Shown here: piece after piece, positions 6,988 to 14,653 of the stretch | How the letters are laid out: each line of letters starts with the position of its first letter | Numbering within the stretch: position 1 is the first letter of the stretch | Assembly: GCA_038239365.1 (NCBI GenBank) | Contig: JBBSEU010000123.1 | Location: 1-15,771, forward strand | From: JBBRMW01 sp038239365 | Lineage (GTDB): Bacteria > Chloroflexota > Anaerolineae > Aggregatilineales > UBA2796 | Length of the DNA stretch: 15,771 nucleotides | Direction: 5' to 3' | The notes under the pieces: model-generated | The model's input: the letters and a program-made list of their open reading frames with translations, nothing else | The model's database searches: none | What the model was told of the DNA's origin: nothing | Program-made: the position numbers and the translations under genes

Positions 6988-8675
6988 CAGGGTGCGGTGC
7001 AGCTCGTTTCCTGCGCGCTGTACTGATCGACACCAAAGCCGAGTGAGGCTTCGCCGCCGTTCAGTTCCGAGGGCGAAGGTTGATTGAGCGAGACGGTTGT
7101 CACGGCGGGCAAACCACAGCCGCCCTCATTACGACGCGGCGTGAAGGTCGCCGGGATCACTTTGCCGTTGTAGGTGAACGTCCAGGCGTATTCACCGGGC
7201 GAATCGGGCGCTTTGATCTCGGCGTGAGCGCATTCTTCCGCGCCGAACGTGCCATCCTGCTTTGTCCACTCTTTACCGCTGGCATCCGTAGCCGAATAGC
7301 TGAACGTCGCGCCGGGTTTGCCGCACACCGATACATCGACAGGCAGGCCAACGCCCGCTAACACTGGAATTTCCGCCGTGAAAGGCAGTTCCAGATTGGC
7401 GGCTGGTACGGCTTTCGGATCGGCCTGCAAACCATCTTTCAAATACGCCGAGAGCGGCACCTGTGTACCATCCGGTGGCAGGAGATTGATGTATAGAAAA
7501 CGTCCGGGCGGCGGTTGATAGGGCTTGCCCTGCGTCACGGCATCGGTATAGGCGAATAACTGTTGCAACCAGAAGCTGTTCACGATGTGCCCCTGACCCA
7601 GCGTGATCACCGTCGTGTGAGTGATGGTCAGTTCGGTCAGACGGCGATCAAACGCCAGAAATTCGCGCAGCGGGAAAAATGGGTCATGCGTACCACGCCC
7701 GATCACGACTATTTTACCTTTGAGCGATTCGGCCAACCCAATCGGGCTTTTGGCGTCGGCTTCTGTCGGGTCGTTTGTGCCGATCAGCGCGCCGATCCCC
7801 TGCTTGCCGGGGCCAAAGGGTGAACCATATTTGTACGCATCCGGCAAATGCGTGACGGCAATATAGATGTAGCCCAGGTTCGGATAGGTCAGGACACTGC
7901 GCTGACTGAGTAATCCATACGCTGTTGGTGGAATATCGGCAAAGACGGCCTGAACGTTGTAGTTCAGCTTGAGAGGATTGATCGCCCACATGAGCGCCGT
8001 ACCCCCGCCGCGACTGCCGCCCGCCGTGATCGCGTGCTGTGGATCGCCACCGTTTTGCGCCACGAAGTCGAAAAATGCGCCCACCGATTTGTAAGTATGA
8101 TCGTCAACGCCCTGGCTTTCAGTGCCGCCCGCATTGCTGTAGGCCGCGATCAGCCCTGTATGTCCTGCACCTGAGGCCGTACCCACCAAACGGATCAGGG
8201 TCGTATCGCTGCCTTTCCAGAACCGTTGATTATTGCTGACGCCCGCGCCGTTGCCGCTCAGCAAAACGGGCACTTTGTTCTTGCGACTCCAGTTCGCCGG
8301 AAGCACAAGCGTATACGTCGCACCCGCAATCGGCAGATTGTTGACGATCTGAACGGCGTTGATCCCTTCTTTGGCGTCGTCCCACTTGTTGAGCGTCACC
8401 AGATCGATTCCGGCGGGTAGTTCGGCTTTGGCCTTGCTCAGCAGCGCGTCACGCTCCGCTTCGGAAACGGCAGCCGGATCGGTTTCCATGTTGCTGTAGT
8501 CGCCATATTTCGGGGCAAGAAGTCGCACGGCGGGCGCGGCGGAGGTATCACCCGGTTTGGGATAGTTGGTCGTGATTACGCCACCAGTTTGCGCGCGCAC
8601 GGGAGTCGCCAATGCAGCAATGAACAATAAACCGATGATGAGCAAAACTATTTTTCGCAAAATCAGAGTCTCCAC
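6987..8675 (-). CDS. secreted alpha/beta hydrolase with C-terminal Ig-like domain
   Basis: This is an exported protein of up to 562 residues. A signal peptide is clear: a basic start, a hydrophobic stretch IVLLIIGLLFIAALATP and a cleavage site after VRA. The hydrolase fold shows the nucleophile elbow GGSRGGG with Ser221, a likely acid in GTHDPFFP (Asp331) and the catalytic histidine in GQGHIV (His363), plus VPVLLSGNGAG as the oxyanion-hole strand at about 135-145. The last 150 residues look like a beta-sandwich accessory domain (GEYAWTFTYNGK) and contain all four cysteines. I do not recognise a specific substrate; an esterase or peptidase is possible. The start is uncertain: GTG at 8675, or TTG at 8660, which follows GGAGA (8673-8669) at good spacing and begins MRKIVLL. 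The gene opens the minus-strand operon and diverges from livK. Confidence 0.7.
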   Translation of the reverse strand: METLILRKIVLLIIGLLFIAALATPVRAQTGGVITTNYPKPGDTSAAPAVRLLAPKYGDYSNMETDPAAVSEAERDALLSKAKAELPAGIDLVTLNKWDDAKEGINAVQIVNNLPIAGATYTLVLPANWSRKNKVPVLLSGNGAGVSNNQRFWKGSDTTLIRLVGTASGAGHTGLIAAYSNAGGTESQGVDDHTYKSVGAFFDFVAQNGGDPQHAITAGGSRGGGTALMWAINPLKLNYNVQAVFADIPPTAYGLLSQRSVLTYPNLGYIYIAVTHLPDAYKYGSPFGPGKQGIGALIGTNDPTEADAKSPIGLAESLKGKIVVIGRGTHDPFFPLREFLAFDRRLTELTITHTTVITLGQGHIVNSFWLQQLFAYTDAVTQGKPYQPPPGRFLYINLLPPDGTQVPLSAYLKDGLQADPKAVPAANLELPFTAEIPVLAGVGLPVDVSVCGKPGATFSYSATDASGKEWTKQDGTFGAEECAHAEIKAPDSPGEYAWTFTYNGKVIPATFTPRRNEGGCGLPAVTTVSLNQPSPSELNGGEASLGFGVDQYSAQETSCTAP

Positions 8676-8795
8676 TTCTTTACAAGGCTAACTTAGTTTA
8701 CCCAAAGTCCGAAAGTTTGTTGCGGAAATCGCCTGTTTCAAAGACAATTGGCTCAACGCCATCAGGCGGAACATTTAGAACATAGGGATGGAAAA

Positions 8796-10133
8796 ATGAA
8801 AAGATCATTTCTCGTCAACTGCCTAATACCTTTGAGCGTATTCGCTGCCATTTTAGCCCTGGTCGTAATGCAAGCTGCGCCCAATGCCTCGGTGCGGGCA
8901 CAGGCCGCTACTGCGGCGGCAACAATGGCCGCCACAAAGGCCACGATGGGACCCACACCAACCGCGATGGCACTCTCCGGCGATCCAATCTTGATCGGTG
9001 TGGCCGTCGCCCAAACGAGTGATACGGCGCTGCTCGGTCAGGAACAGGTTGTCGGTGCAAAGATCGCCGAAGCATTCTTCAATCAGCGCGGCGGCGTGAA
9101 CGGACGCCCGATCAAGCTGGTCTATCAGGACGCGGCGGGCGCACCCGAAACAGCAGTCAACGCCTTTAACGCGCTGATCAACGGGAACGTGGTGGCAATC
9201 ATCGGCCCAACGCTGAGTACCCAGGCCAGAGCCGCCGATCCGGTGGCCGATAAAGCAGGCGTGCCAGTCCTTGCGCCCTCGAACACGGCGGCAGGTATCC
9301 CCCAGATCGGTGCTTTCGTGACGCGCGTTTCAGCGGGCGTGGCGGGTTATGCGCCGAACGCGATCCTGGTTGCCAAAGAAATAAACCCGGATATTAAGAC
9401 AATCGCGGTCATGTACGCGCAGGATGATGCCTTCGCCACCTCCGAGTCGAAAGTATTCCAGACGGCCTCGACTGACCTGGGTTACAAACTGGCGACAGTG
9501 CAGACTTTCTCCGTCAAAGATAAGGATTTCACGACACAGATCAGCGCGGCACTGGGCGCAAACCCAGAACTGATCATCGTCTCCGGTTTGGCTGTCGATG
9601 GTGGCAATCTGGTCAAGCAGTTACGTGAACTGGGCTATAAAGGCTTGATCATTGGTGGCAACGGCTTGAACACGGCCAATATGTTCGCCGTTTGTCAGGC
9701 ACAGTGCGATGGTGTATTGGTCGCCCAGGCGTATGGTCCGGCGCTCGATACCGCAATCAACAACGAATTTGTCCAGGCTTACCAACTTGATCAGAAGCGC
9801 CCACAGCCACCACAGTTCAGCGGCCAGATGTTCGCGTGCGTGCAGGTGGTGGTTGAGTCGCTGCGTTCGCTGGATAAAAAAGGCAAACTTGACCTGAAAG
9901 ATTTGCCGACGCTGCGGAAGACGCTCAATGACGAAATTCAGGCGGGTACATTCGATACGCCGCTCGGCAAGATTTCGTTCACGAAGGTCAAGAAAGACAA
10001 TGGCGATGTGGCAGGCGGCGAACTGAACCAGCAAAAGTTCTACGTCGCGCAAATCAAGATGGATGCCGATGGCAAGACCGGCTTGTTCGCGTTTGTCAAA
10101 GCGTTTGACGCCTACGTTGCACCGAAGAAATAG
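8796..10133 (+). CDS. livK: branched-chain amino acid type ABC transporter, substrate-binding protein
   Basis: This is the periplasmic or surface-anchored binding protein (Peripla_BP_6, LivK type) of the importer whose other parts lie downstream. The 445-residue protein has a signal peptide (MKRSFLV start, hydrophobic core, likely cut after SVRA) and no lipobox cysteine. A low-complexity Ala/Thr/Met linker with PTPTA follows at about 36-60. The mature two-lobed domain opens with DPILIGVAVAQTSDTALLGQEQ and includes GGVNGRPIKLVYQD and VVAIIGPTLSTQ, all typical of the family. ATG at 8796 was preferred over an in-frame ATG at 8748 because AGGGA (8784-8788) precedes it and the signal peptide starts there. 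The ligand is uncertain: LivK relatives bind Leu/Ile/Val, but also amides, urea or aromatic acids. Confidence 0.9.
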   Translation: MKRSFLVNCLIPLSVFAAILALVVMQAAPNASVRAQAATAAATMAATKATMGPTPTAMALSGDPILIGVAVAQTSDTALLGQEQVVGAKIAEAFFNQRGGVNGRPIKLVYQDAAGAPETAVNAFNALINGNVVAIIGPTLSTQARAADPVADKAGVPVLAPSNTAAGIPQIGAFVTRVSAGVAGYAPNAILVAKEINPDIKTIAVMYAQDDAFATSESKVFQTASTDLGYKLATVQTFSVKDKDFTTQISAALGANPELIIVSGLAVDGGNLVKQLRELGYKGLIIGGNGLNTANMFAVCQAQCDGVLVAQAYGPALDTAINNEFVQAYQLDQKRPQPPQFSGQMFACVQVVVESLRSLDKKGKLDLKDLPTLRKTLNDEIQAGTFDTPLGKISFTKVKKDNGDVAGGELNQQKFYVAQIKMDADGKTGLFAFVKAFDAYVAPKK

Positions 10134-10144
10134 AGATTAATCCC

Positions 10145-10174
10145 ACCCCCTACCCCGCAAGCGGGGTAGGGGGT
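10145..10174. repeat. perfect 30-base palindrome after livK
   Basis: A perfect inverted repeat: the left arm ACCCCCTACCCCGCA (10145-10159) pairs base for base with the right arm ending in GGGGTAGGGGGT at 10174. The RNA could form a 13-pair stem with a CAAG loop. It resembles in style the C-rich palindrome at 5023-5062. There is no T-run behind it, so it is better described as a REP-like element than as a textbook terminator, but such a stem can still attenuate read-through from livK or protect its 3' end. Confidence 0.7.
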
Positions 10175-10205
10175 ATCCACAAACGATGATAGTGGTTATT
10201 GAAGG

Positions 10206-10234
10206 TTGTGATAATAAACAAACGAGATTATAAA
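10206..10234 (+). promoter_or_regulatory. candidate sigma70 promoter for the kinase module
   Basis: TTGTGA at 10206-10211 (four of six to the -35 consensus) and TATAAA at 10229-10234 (five of six to the -10 consensus) are spaced by exactly 17 bases in an AT-rich island after the palindrome. Transcription would start near 10241, about 36 bases before the ATG at 10277. This suggests that the kinase gene and its partner are transcribed independently of livK. Confidence 0.5.
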
Positions 10235-10276
10235 TGATTTATCGGTAGCTTATAACCTTTGTGGGATTAGCCAACT

Positions 10277-12082
10277 ATGCAACATAAAGTTTCCCCCCAA
10301 AACGAGAAGCCTTCCCAGGCAAAAGCTGCTTTGGAAACTGCTGCGCCTGTTGAAGCACAACAATCTGCTTCGTATCGACAGGCAAAGGTACTACAGTTAC
10401 AACGCTCAGTTGGAAATCGGGCGACAATCCGAGCAATACACGGTATGGCAGCCACCCGCGTATCTCGTCTCTTTAGTGCAAAGTATTATGATGAGATGAT
10501 CCCAAAAGATAAAAATGCAGTAATTCGTACCCAGATACGGGAAAAAATTGTAGAGTACCAAAACCTGCTGTCTGAATATGAAAAGAGATTCCCTGGAAAG
10601 AATTTGCCAGCGGCGGACGCATATTTTCAAGAGGGTTTGCAAAAAGCAAATCCATTGACCGATAGGATTAATGAATGGTTACAGAATTACAGACGGGACC
10701 TCATGACGGAAGCTCAGACTGCCAATGATCAGGAAAAAGCCAGACTTAAACCAATCATTGAAAATCTCCTCAAACTAGTTCAAATGAGTGGTCAGGCGAA
10801 TAAACATGATGATTTGCGTGAATTACACGAGAGTCTCTTTTTAAGGGCTTCAACTTCCGATAACTCCCTGCCAGTCCTGACTGATAAGCAGATGACCGGG
10901 CGGCAGGAGAATGTGGCGTCAGGCGGCATCAACACGCTGGGTATGGCGACTTACAAAACGGGGCCGAACCAGACGATGACCGGGTACACCAAATTCGACC
11001 AGGCAAAGACCAGTGTTTGGGGTGAACGATCTGGTATTGAAAAGCAGAATGCTAACGCCAGTCTTCGGTCAGTCGCGGTCTTTCAAATCAGCGAATTGAT
11101 GCAGTTTGGGGTTATCCCCAAAACGGCGCTGATTACCCATAAAGATAAAAATGGCGAAATGAAAACCGGCCAAGTTATGGAAAAGGCGCGTGGCGCGGAG
11201 GGACAAAACAAAGTTCCGTTCAAACCCGTTCCACCCAACCTGATTGCGGGCAATCCAAGGCTGCAACACCAGTTCAACCAACTAGCAAATAGCACGCTCG
11301 GCAGGGATGCACGCAAGCAGCTTCTGAGTAATATCGAATCCGAACTCGTTGAATTAGACCGCGACTTTGAGGGTATGGAAGACTTCAAAGTTCACAACGG
11401 ACAATTCTTTGGCTTCAAGACATCGGTTGCAAATTTCAACTGGGATGATCCGGTACTCCAACGTGATCTGAATACTCTCCAGTTTTTTGATCTGATGGTT
11501 GCTCATGCTGACCGCCACGCCGGAAACTTTGTTATCGATTACGATCCACACGATCCGAATCAACGAGTGCGCGGGGTTAAGGGGATCGACAATGACGATA
11601 CACTGGGTAAGAACGCAACTGCTGATCGGCTTGGTGATCCAAACTGGTCTAAAACACCTAACCTGCCCCCTGTCGTCGATGAACTAACTGCGCTTCGATT
11701 CCTTCAGACCCAGTGGAACGGCATTGAGAAAATCCTCATTGATCATAAAATGCTGCGTGCTGAACGCGATGCGGCGCGCAGTCGCTTTGAGAATGTTCAA
11801 TTGCAAATACGTAATCTGGTACGCGCGGGACGAGTCGCCAGTGTGACGGGCAACATGGATGTAGCGACGAAAGTACGCCTGGCACAACTGGTTAATTCCT
11901 CAAGTGCTGTTGGTGAGGCACCGCAGATCAATCATACGGGAGTCAATGTGATGCAATGGGGCGCAGCAACCGCCGCTCTCCAGACAGATCAAAACAGCTA
12001 CACTGGTTTCAACCGCCAGCGCAAAACGGCTGCATTGGCGGCCAATGAACCGCTCTATCAGCCACAACATAACACACCCTGA
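10277..12082 (+). CDS. putative effector-like kinase with LQRSVGNRA leader and PI3/4-kinase-like core
   Basis: This 601-residue protein appears to have three parts. Residues 1-60 are polar and probably disordered and contain VLQLQRSVGNRAT (38-50), a motif I know from DUF4157 proteins and from cargo of extracellular contractile injection systems. Residues 65-190 are helical and charged. Residues 200-500 look like an atypical kinase: a Gly-containing loop GGINTLGMATY (216-226), a possible ATP lysine in GYTKFD (Lys239), SVAVFQISELMQFGVIPKT (265-283) as helix C and following strand, a hinge-like GQVMEKARGAEG, the catalytic loop HADRHAGNF (410-418; Asp412, His414, Asn417) and a metal aspartate in GIDNDDTLG (436-444). 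This pattern matches the PI3/PI4-kinase, actin-fragmin-kinase and HipA superfamily. The target (protein, lipid or nucleotide) is unknown. No signal peptide is present. G+C is low in the first 600 bases. The stop overlaps the next start (TGATG). Confidence 0.62.
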   Translation: MQHKVSPQNEKPSQAKAALETAAPVEAQQSASYRQAKVLQLQRSVGNRATIRAIHGMAATRVSRLFSAKYYDEMIPKDKNAVIRTQIREKIVEYQNLLSEYEKRFPGKNLPAADAYFQEGLQKANPLTDRINEWLQNYRRDLMTEAQTANDQEKARLKPIIENLLKLVQMSGQANKHDDLRELHESLFLRASTSDNSLPVLTDKQMTGRQENVASGGINTLGMATYKTGPNQTMTGYTKFDQAKTSVWGERSGIEKQNANASLRSVAVFQISELMQFGVIPKTALITHKDKNGEMKTGQVMEKARGAEGQNKVPFKPVPPNLIAGNPRLQHQFNQLANSTLGRDARKQLLSNIESELVELDRDFEGMEDFKVHNGQFFGFKTSVANFNWDDPVLQRDLNTLQFFDLMVAHADRHAGNFVIDYDPHDPNQRVRGVKGIDNDDTLGKNATADRLGDPNWSKTPNLPPVVDELTALRFLQTQWNGIEKILIDHKMLRAERDAARSRFENVQLQIRNLVRAGRVASVTGNMDVATKVRLAQLVNSSSAVGEAPQINHTGVNVMQWGAATAALQTDQNSYTGFNRQRKTAALAANEPLYQPQHNTP

Positions 12083-12654
12083 TGACGGAAATTCACAGCG
12101 TGTGGCAGACTGCGCTTGCCAAATATGCGGAGATGGGGCTGCCTCCACCACCCATCCCCGATCACCTACAACCTTATATCGAACAGCTCGATAGCTGGGT
12201 GTATGGGACGCGGCGTAATGTTCCAAATCTATACAATATGACTGCTTACGTCGACGAGTATTTGACTCACCCGCCGTCGCCCTATGCGATGTTCGGACAT
12301 GCAGGTTATGGAATGAACACCTACGCGCTGCATTTTTATCTTGTCGATGGTCTGCTGGCAATCTTTGATCAGGTCGCATGGGGTGGTGTATACAACGATA
12401 ACGACTCCGCTCTCACACTTCTCCGCGCACACTATACACAATTCCAAATTATGCGTAAACAGCTTGTTCGCTGCATTGATCTGGAAATCATTAACAATGA
12501 TGATCGTTTTCTGCTGGCCTTAAGCAGTTTCGGGCCTTCGCGCTGGCAATTTAAACGCGGAACCGCTCCCTGGGTAACTCAGGAAGGAGATAGTTTGCCT
12601 ATCTTTATTGCCGCACTGCAAGATATTGATAAGTTGCTTCCTGATGGTGAATAG
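12082..12654 (+). CDS. hypothetical partner protein of the kinase-like gene
   Basis: I do not recognise a family for this 190-residue protein. It starts at an ATG sharing one base with the stop of the kinase-like gene, so the two are very probably co-translated. It is soluble, with no signal peptide or membrane segment, and is rich in aromatic residues. The most distinctive stretches are the proline-rich LPPPPIPDHLQPY (20-32), HPPSPYAMFGHAGYG (about 63-77) and DQVAWGGVYNDNDSA (about 96-110). The second half appears helical and the C terminus is acidic. Position and coupling suggest a cognate partner such as an immunity protein, loading chaperone or regulator of the kinase; this is inference only. 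It is the last gene before the transporter genes resume. Confidence 0.6.
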   Translation: MTEIHSVWQTALAKYAEMGLPPPPIPDHLQPYIEQLDSWVYGTRRNVPNLYNMTAYVDEYLTHPPSPYAMFGHAGYGMNTYALHFYLVDGLLAIFDQVAWGGVYNDNDSALTLLRAHYTQFQIMRKQLVRCIDLEIINNDDRFLLALSSFGPSRWQFKRGTAPWVTQEGDSLPIFIAALQDIDKLLPDGE

Positions 12655-12666
12655 AGAGGGGTGAGG
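12654..12666. repeat. fragment resembling the C-rich palindromic element
   Basis: GAGAGGGGTGAGG directly at the stop codon of the partner gene reads, on the other strand, CCTCACCCC followed by TCTC. This matches the start (5027-5035) and the TCTC of the arm (5042-5045) of the element at 5023-5062, with the middle missing. It may be the remnant of another copy. The short length makes chance similarity possible. Confidence 0.3.
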
Positions 12667-12689
12667 TTTAACAAGCGTTTTTGCCGAAA

Positions 12690-12723
12690 GCTGACACCTG
12701 ACCGCTGATAGCTAACGCTGATT
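12690..12723 (+). repeat. degenerate heptad tandem repeat upstream of livH
   Basis: Successive seven-base units GCTGACA, CCTGACC, GCTGATA and GCTAACG are followed, one base out of phase, by GCTGATT. They run up to four bases before the livH ATG. This occupies the position where a Shine-Dalgarno sequence would be expected, and none is seen. Short tandem heptads of this CTGA type occur between genes in some bacteria. A regulatory effect is not shown. Confidence 0.4.
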
Positions 12724-12727
12724 TTTT

Positions 12728-13684
12728 ATGACCTTAACTTTTGTCCTGCAAAATTTGTTCAATGGGATCGCTATCGGCAGTGTGTACGCGATCTTTGCCC
12801 TCGGCTATACGCTCATCTTTTCGATCCTGCGCGTGATCAACTTCGCGCATGGGGCAGTGTTCACACTCGGCGCGTATTTTACGTATGTGCTGCTTGGCTC
12901 GAAGTTCGGCTTTAACGGCCTATTAGCGAATCTCTCCGCGCCGATTGCCCTGCCCTTCTTGCTGGCGATGTTTGTGGGGGCGCTGCTGGCCGGGTTGTGC
13001 GGTGTGTTCATCGAGCGAGTGGCTTTTCGCCCGCTGCGAACTCGTGGCGCTGATCCGCTGCTCAGTCTCGTTTCGAGTTTGGGTGTGGCCGTCGCTATCG
13101 TCAACTTGATTCAGTACCTTGTTGGTGCAGAGGCGTACAGCTACCCCGATAACGCTTTCGGATCGCTGCCGCCTGCCGTCAATTTTGGCGGATCGCCGCC
13201 CATTTTGATCCGTACCAAGCCGATCATCATCTTCATCGCCTGTATCATCATTGTGACCCTGCTCACCTACCTGATCAACCGCACGAAGTTGGGTAAGGCG
13301 TTACAGGCCATCGCCGAAGATTCGATCACGGCCAGCTTGCTTGGCATCAACCCGGATCGATTGATTCTGTTCACGTTTTTCCTGAGCGGTTTTCTGGGTG
13401 GGTTAGCTGGAACGCTGGTCGGGGTCAATTTCAGCATCGCGGGGCCAAACTTTGGAATCACCTATGGATTGCGTGGTCTGGCCGTGATCGTGCTGGGTGG
13501 GTTGGGTGATATTCCGGGGGCAGTCGTTGGTGGATTCGTGATTGGTTTGGCGGAGGCGTCGATTGGCTTTTTGCCGTCGCAGTACAGCCCGTTACGCGAT
13601 GCAGTGCCGTTCGTGCTGTTGTTTATCATTTTGCTGGTTCGGCCACAGGGTATCCTGGGTCGCGCGTTGATCCAAAAAGTATAA
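12728..13684 (+). CDS. livH: branched-chain amino acid type ABC transporter permease
   Basis: LivH is one of the two membrane subunits forming the channel of the importer. The 318-residue protein has about eight or nine hydrophobic segments from NGIAIGSVYAIFALGYTLIF (residues 12-31) to the last helix near 300. Family landmarks are LRVINFAHGAVFTLGAYF (34-51) and, near the coupling helix with the ATPases, GLRGLAVIVLGGLGDIPGAVVGG in the last third. Length is normal (about 290-320). The ATG at 12728 follows a T-run and a heptad repeat without a clear ribosome site, which is unusual compared with its neighbours. In most genomes livH follows livK closely; here 2.6 kb including two unrelated genes intervene. 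livM follows after 12 bases. Confidence 0.93.
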   Translation: MTLTFVLQNLFNGIAIGSVYAIFALGYTLIFSILRVINFAHGAVFTLGAYFTYVLLGSKFGFNGLLANLSAPIALPFLLAMFVGALLAGLCGVFIERVAFRPLRTRGADPLLSLVSSLGVAVAIVNLIQYLVGAEAYSYPDNAFGSLPPAVNFGGSPPILIRTKPIIIFIACIIIVTLLTYLINRTKLGKALQAIAEDSITASLLGINPDRLILFTFFLSGFLGGLAGTLVGVNFSIAGPNFGITYGLRGLAVIVLGGLGDIPGAVVGGFVIGLAEASIGFLPSQYSPLRDAVPFVLLFIILLVRPQGILGRALIQKV

Positions 13685-13696
13685 AAGAAAGTAATC

Positions 13697-14653
13697 GTGC
13701 AAGCCTTCATCCAGGTATATGGCTTTTTGCTGGTCACGATGGTGCTGCAAGCGACATTGGCGCTTTCGCTCTATCTGCCGCTGATGGCCGGACAGTTATC
13801 GCTTGCCAGCCCCGGTTTTTATGCGATTGGCGGGTATGTGGCGGCGCTGCTTTCGACGCGCGTCTTTCCAGTTGAGCGCGGGCTGTACCCTGTGCCACCG
13901 TTTCTGTTTGAACTTTTCGTGGCGGCGCTGTTGTGCGGTATCGTGGCCGTGATTGTGGGGTTCACGGCGTTACGGCTGCGCGGCATATTTTTGGCGCTGG
14001 CAACGATTGCGGTTGTCGAGATTATCCGGGTATCAGCGGTGGCATTCCAGGATTTCACGGGTGGTCAGATCGGCATTTCGGCCATTCCAGACCCGATTGG
14101 TTCACAGTTCGGCTATATCCTTGTGGCCGCGCCGCTGCTGCTGTTTGCGATGTTCTTCACCTATCGGCTGGAGCGAACGCGAGTCGGGCGGGCATTTACG
14201 GCCTTGCGCGAAGATGAACTGGCCGCCGCCGCGATTGGCATTAACCCGATGGCCTACAAGGTGCTGGCATTCACACTTGGCGCGATGCTGGCCGGTGTGA
14301 CCGGGGTGATCAGCGCGCATTTGTTGAGTACATGGAATCCATCGCTGGGCACGTTCGATGGCAGCATTTTGATTTTGGCCTACGTGCTGGTCGGTGGCTC
14401 GCGGACGTTTTTGGGGCCAGTCGTCGGCGGGATGCTGCTGACCGCATTACCCGAAGGTCTGCGCGCGTTAGCGGGTGTCAATGGCCTGCCTGAGTGGTTG
14501 AGCCAACTTCTCAAAGACAGCCGATTGATCCTGTTTGGCGTGCTGATCGCGTTGGGCGCGGCGTTCTTTCCACAAGGGCTGATCACGCCCGATTTATTCC
14601 GCCGCCGTGAACCTGCGCCACTCAACAATCCGCCAACCCCTGTGGCGAAGTGA
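13697..14653 (+). CDS. livM: branched-chain amino acid type ABC transporter permease
   Basis: LivM is the second membrane subunit, pairing with LivH. The 318-residue protein has many hydrophobic helices and the family signatures LMAGQLSLASPGFYAIGGY (29-47), LRLRGIFLALATIAVVEIIR (residues about 92-111) and VGGSRTFLGPVVGGMLLT near residues 232-249, the coupling-helix region contacting LivG and LivF. It starts with GTG at 13697 after an AAGAAAG-type site. The stop shares bases with the GTG start of livG (GTGA), so the two are coupled. Nothing looks damaged. Confidence 0.93.
   Translation: MQAFIQVYGFLLVTMVLQATLALSLYLPLMAGQLSLASPGFYAIGGYVAALLSTRVFPVERGLYPVPPFLFELFVAALLCGIVAVIVGFTALRLRGIFLALATIAVVEIIRVSAVAFQDFTGGQIGISAIPDPIGSQFGYILVAAPLLLFAMFFTYRLERTRVGRAFTALREDELAAAAIGINPMAYKVLAFTLGAMLAGVTGVISAHLLSTWNPSLGTFDGSILILAYVLVGGSRTFLGPVVGGMLLTALPEGLRALAGVNGLPEWLSQLLKDSRLILFGVLIALGAAFFPQGLITPDLFRRREPAPLNNPPTPVAK

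Noticed and set aside
8748..8795. Sixteen-residue N-terminal extension of LivK
   Set aside because: It is polar and would hide the signal peptide; the ATG at 8796 has a ribosome site and starts a normal signal sequence.
10145..10174. Palindrome as an intrinsic terminator of livK
   Set aside because: The stem is strong but is followed by ATCCAC rather than a T-run, so it is listed as a repeat element instead.
10277..12654. Kinase and partner as a HipBA-type toxin-antitoxin pair
   Set aside because: HipB is a small helix-turn-helix protein normally encoded before HipA; the partner here is downstream, larger and shows no helix-turn-helix, and the kinase has a long extra N-terminal region.
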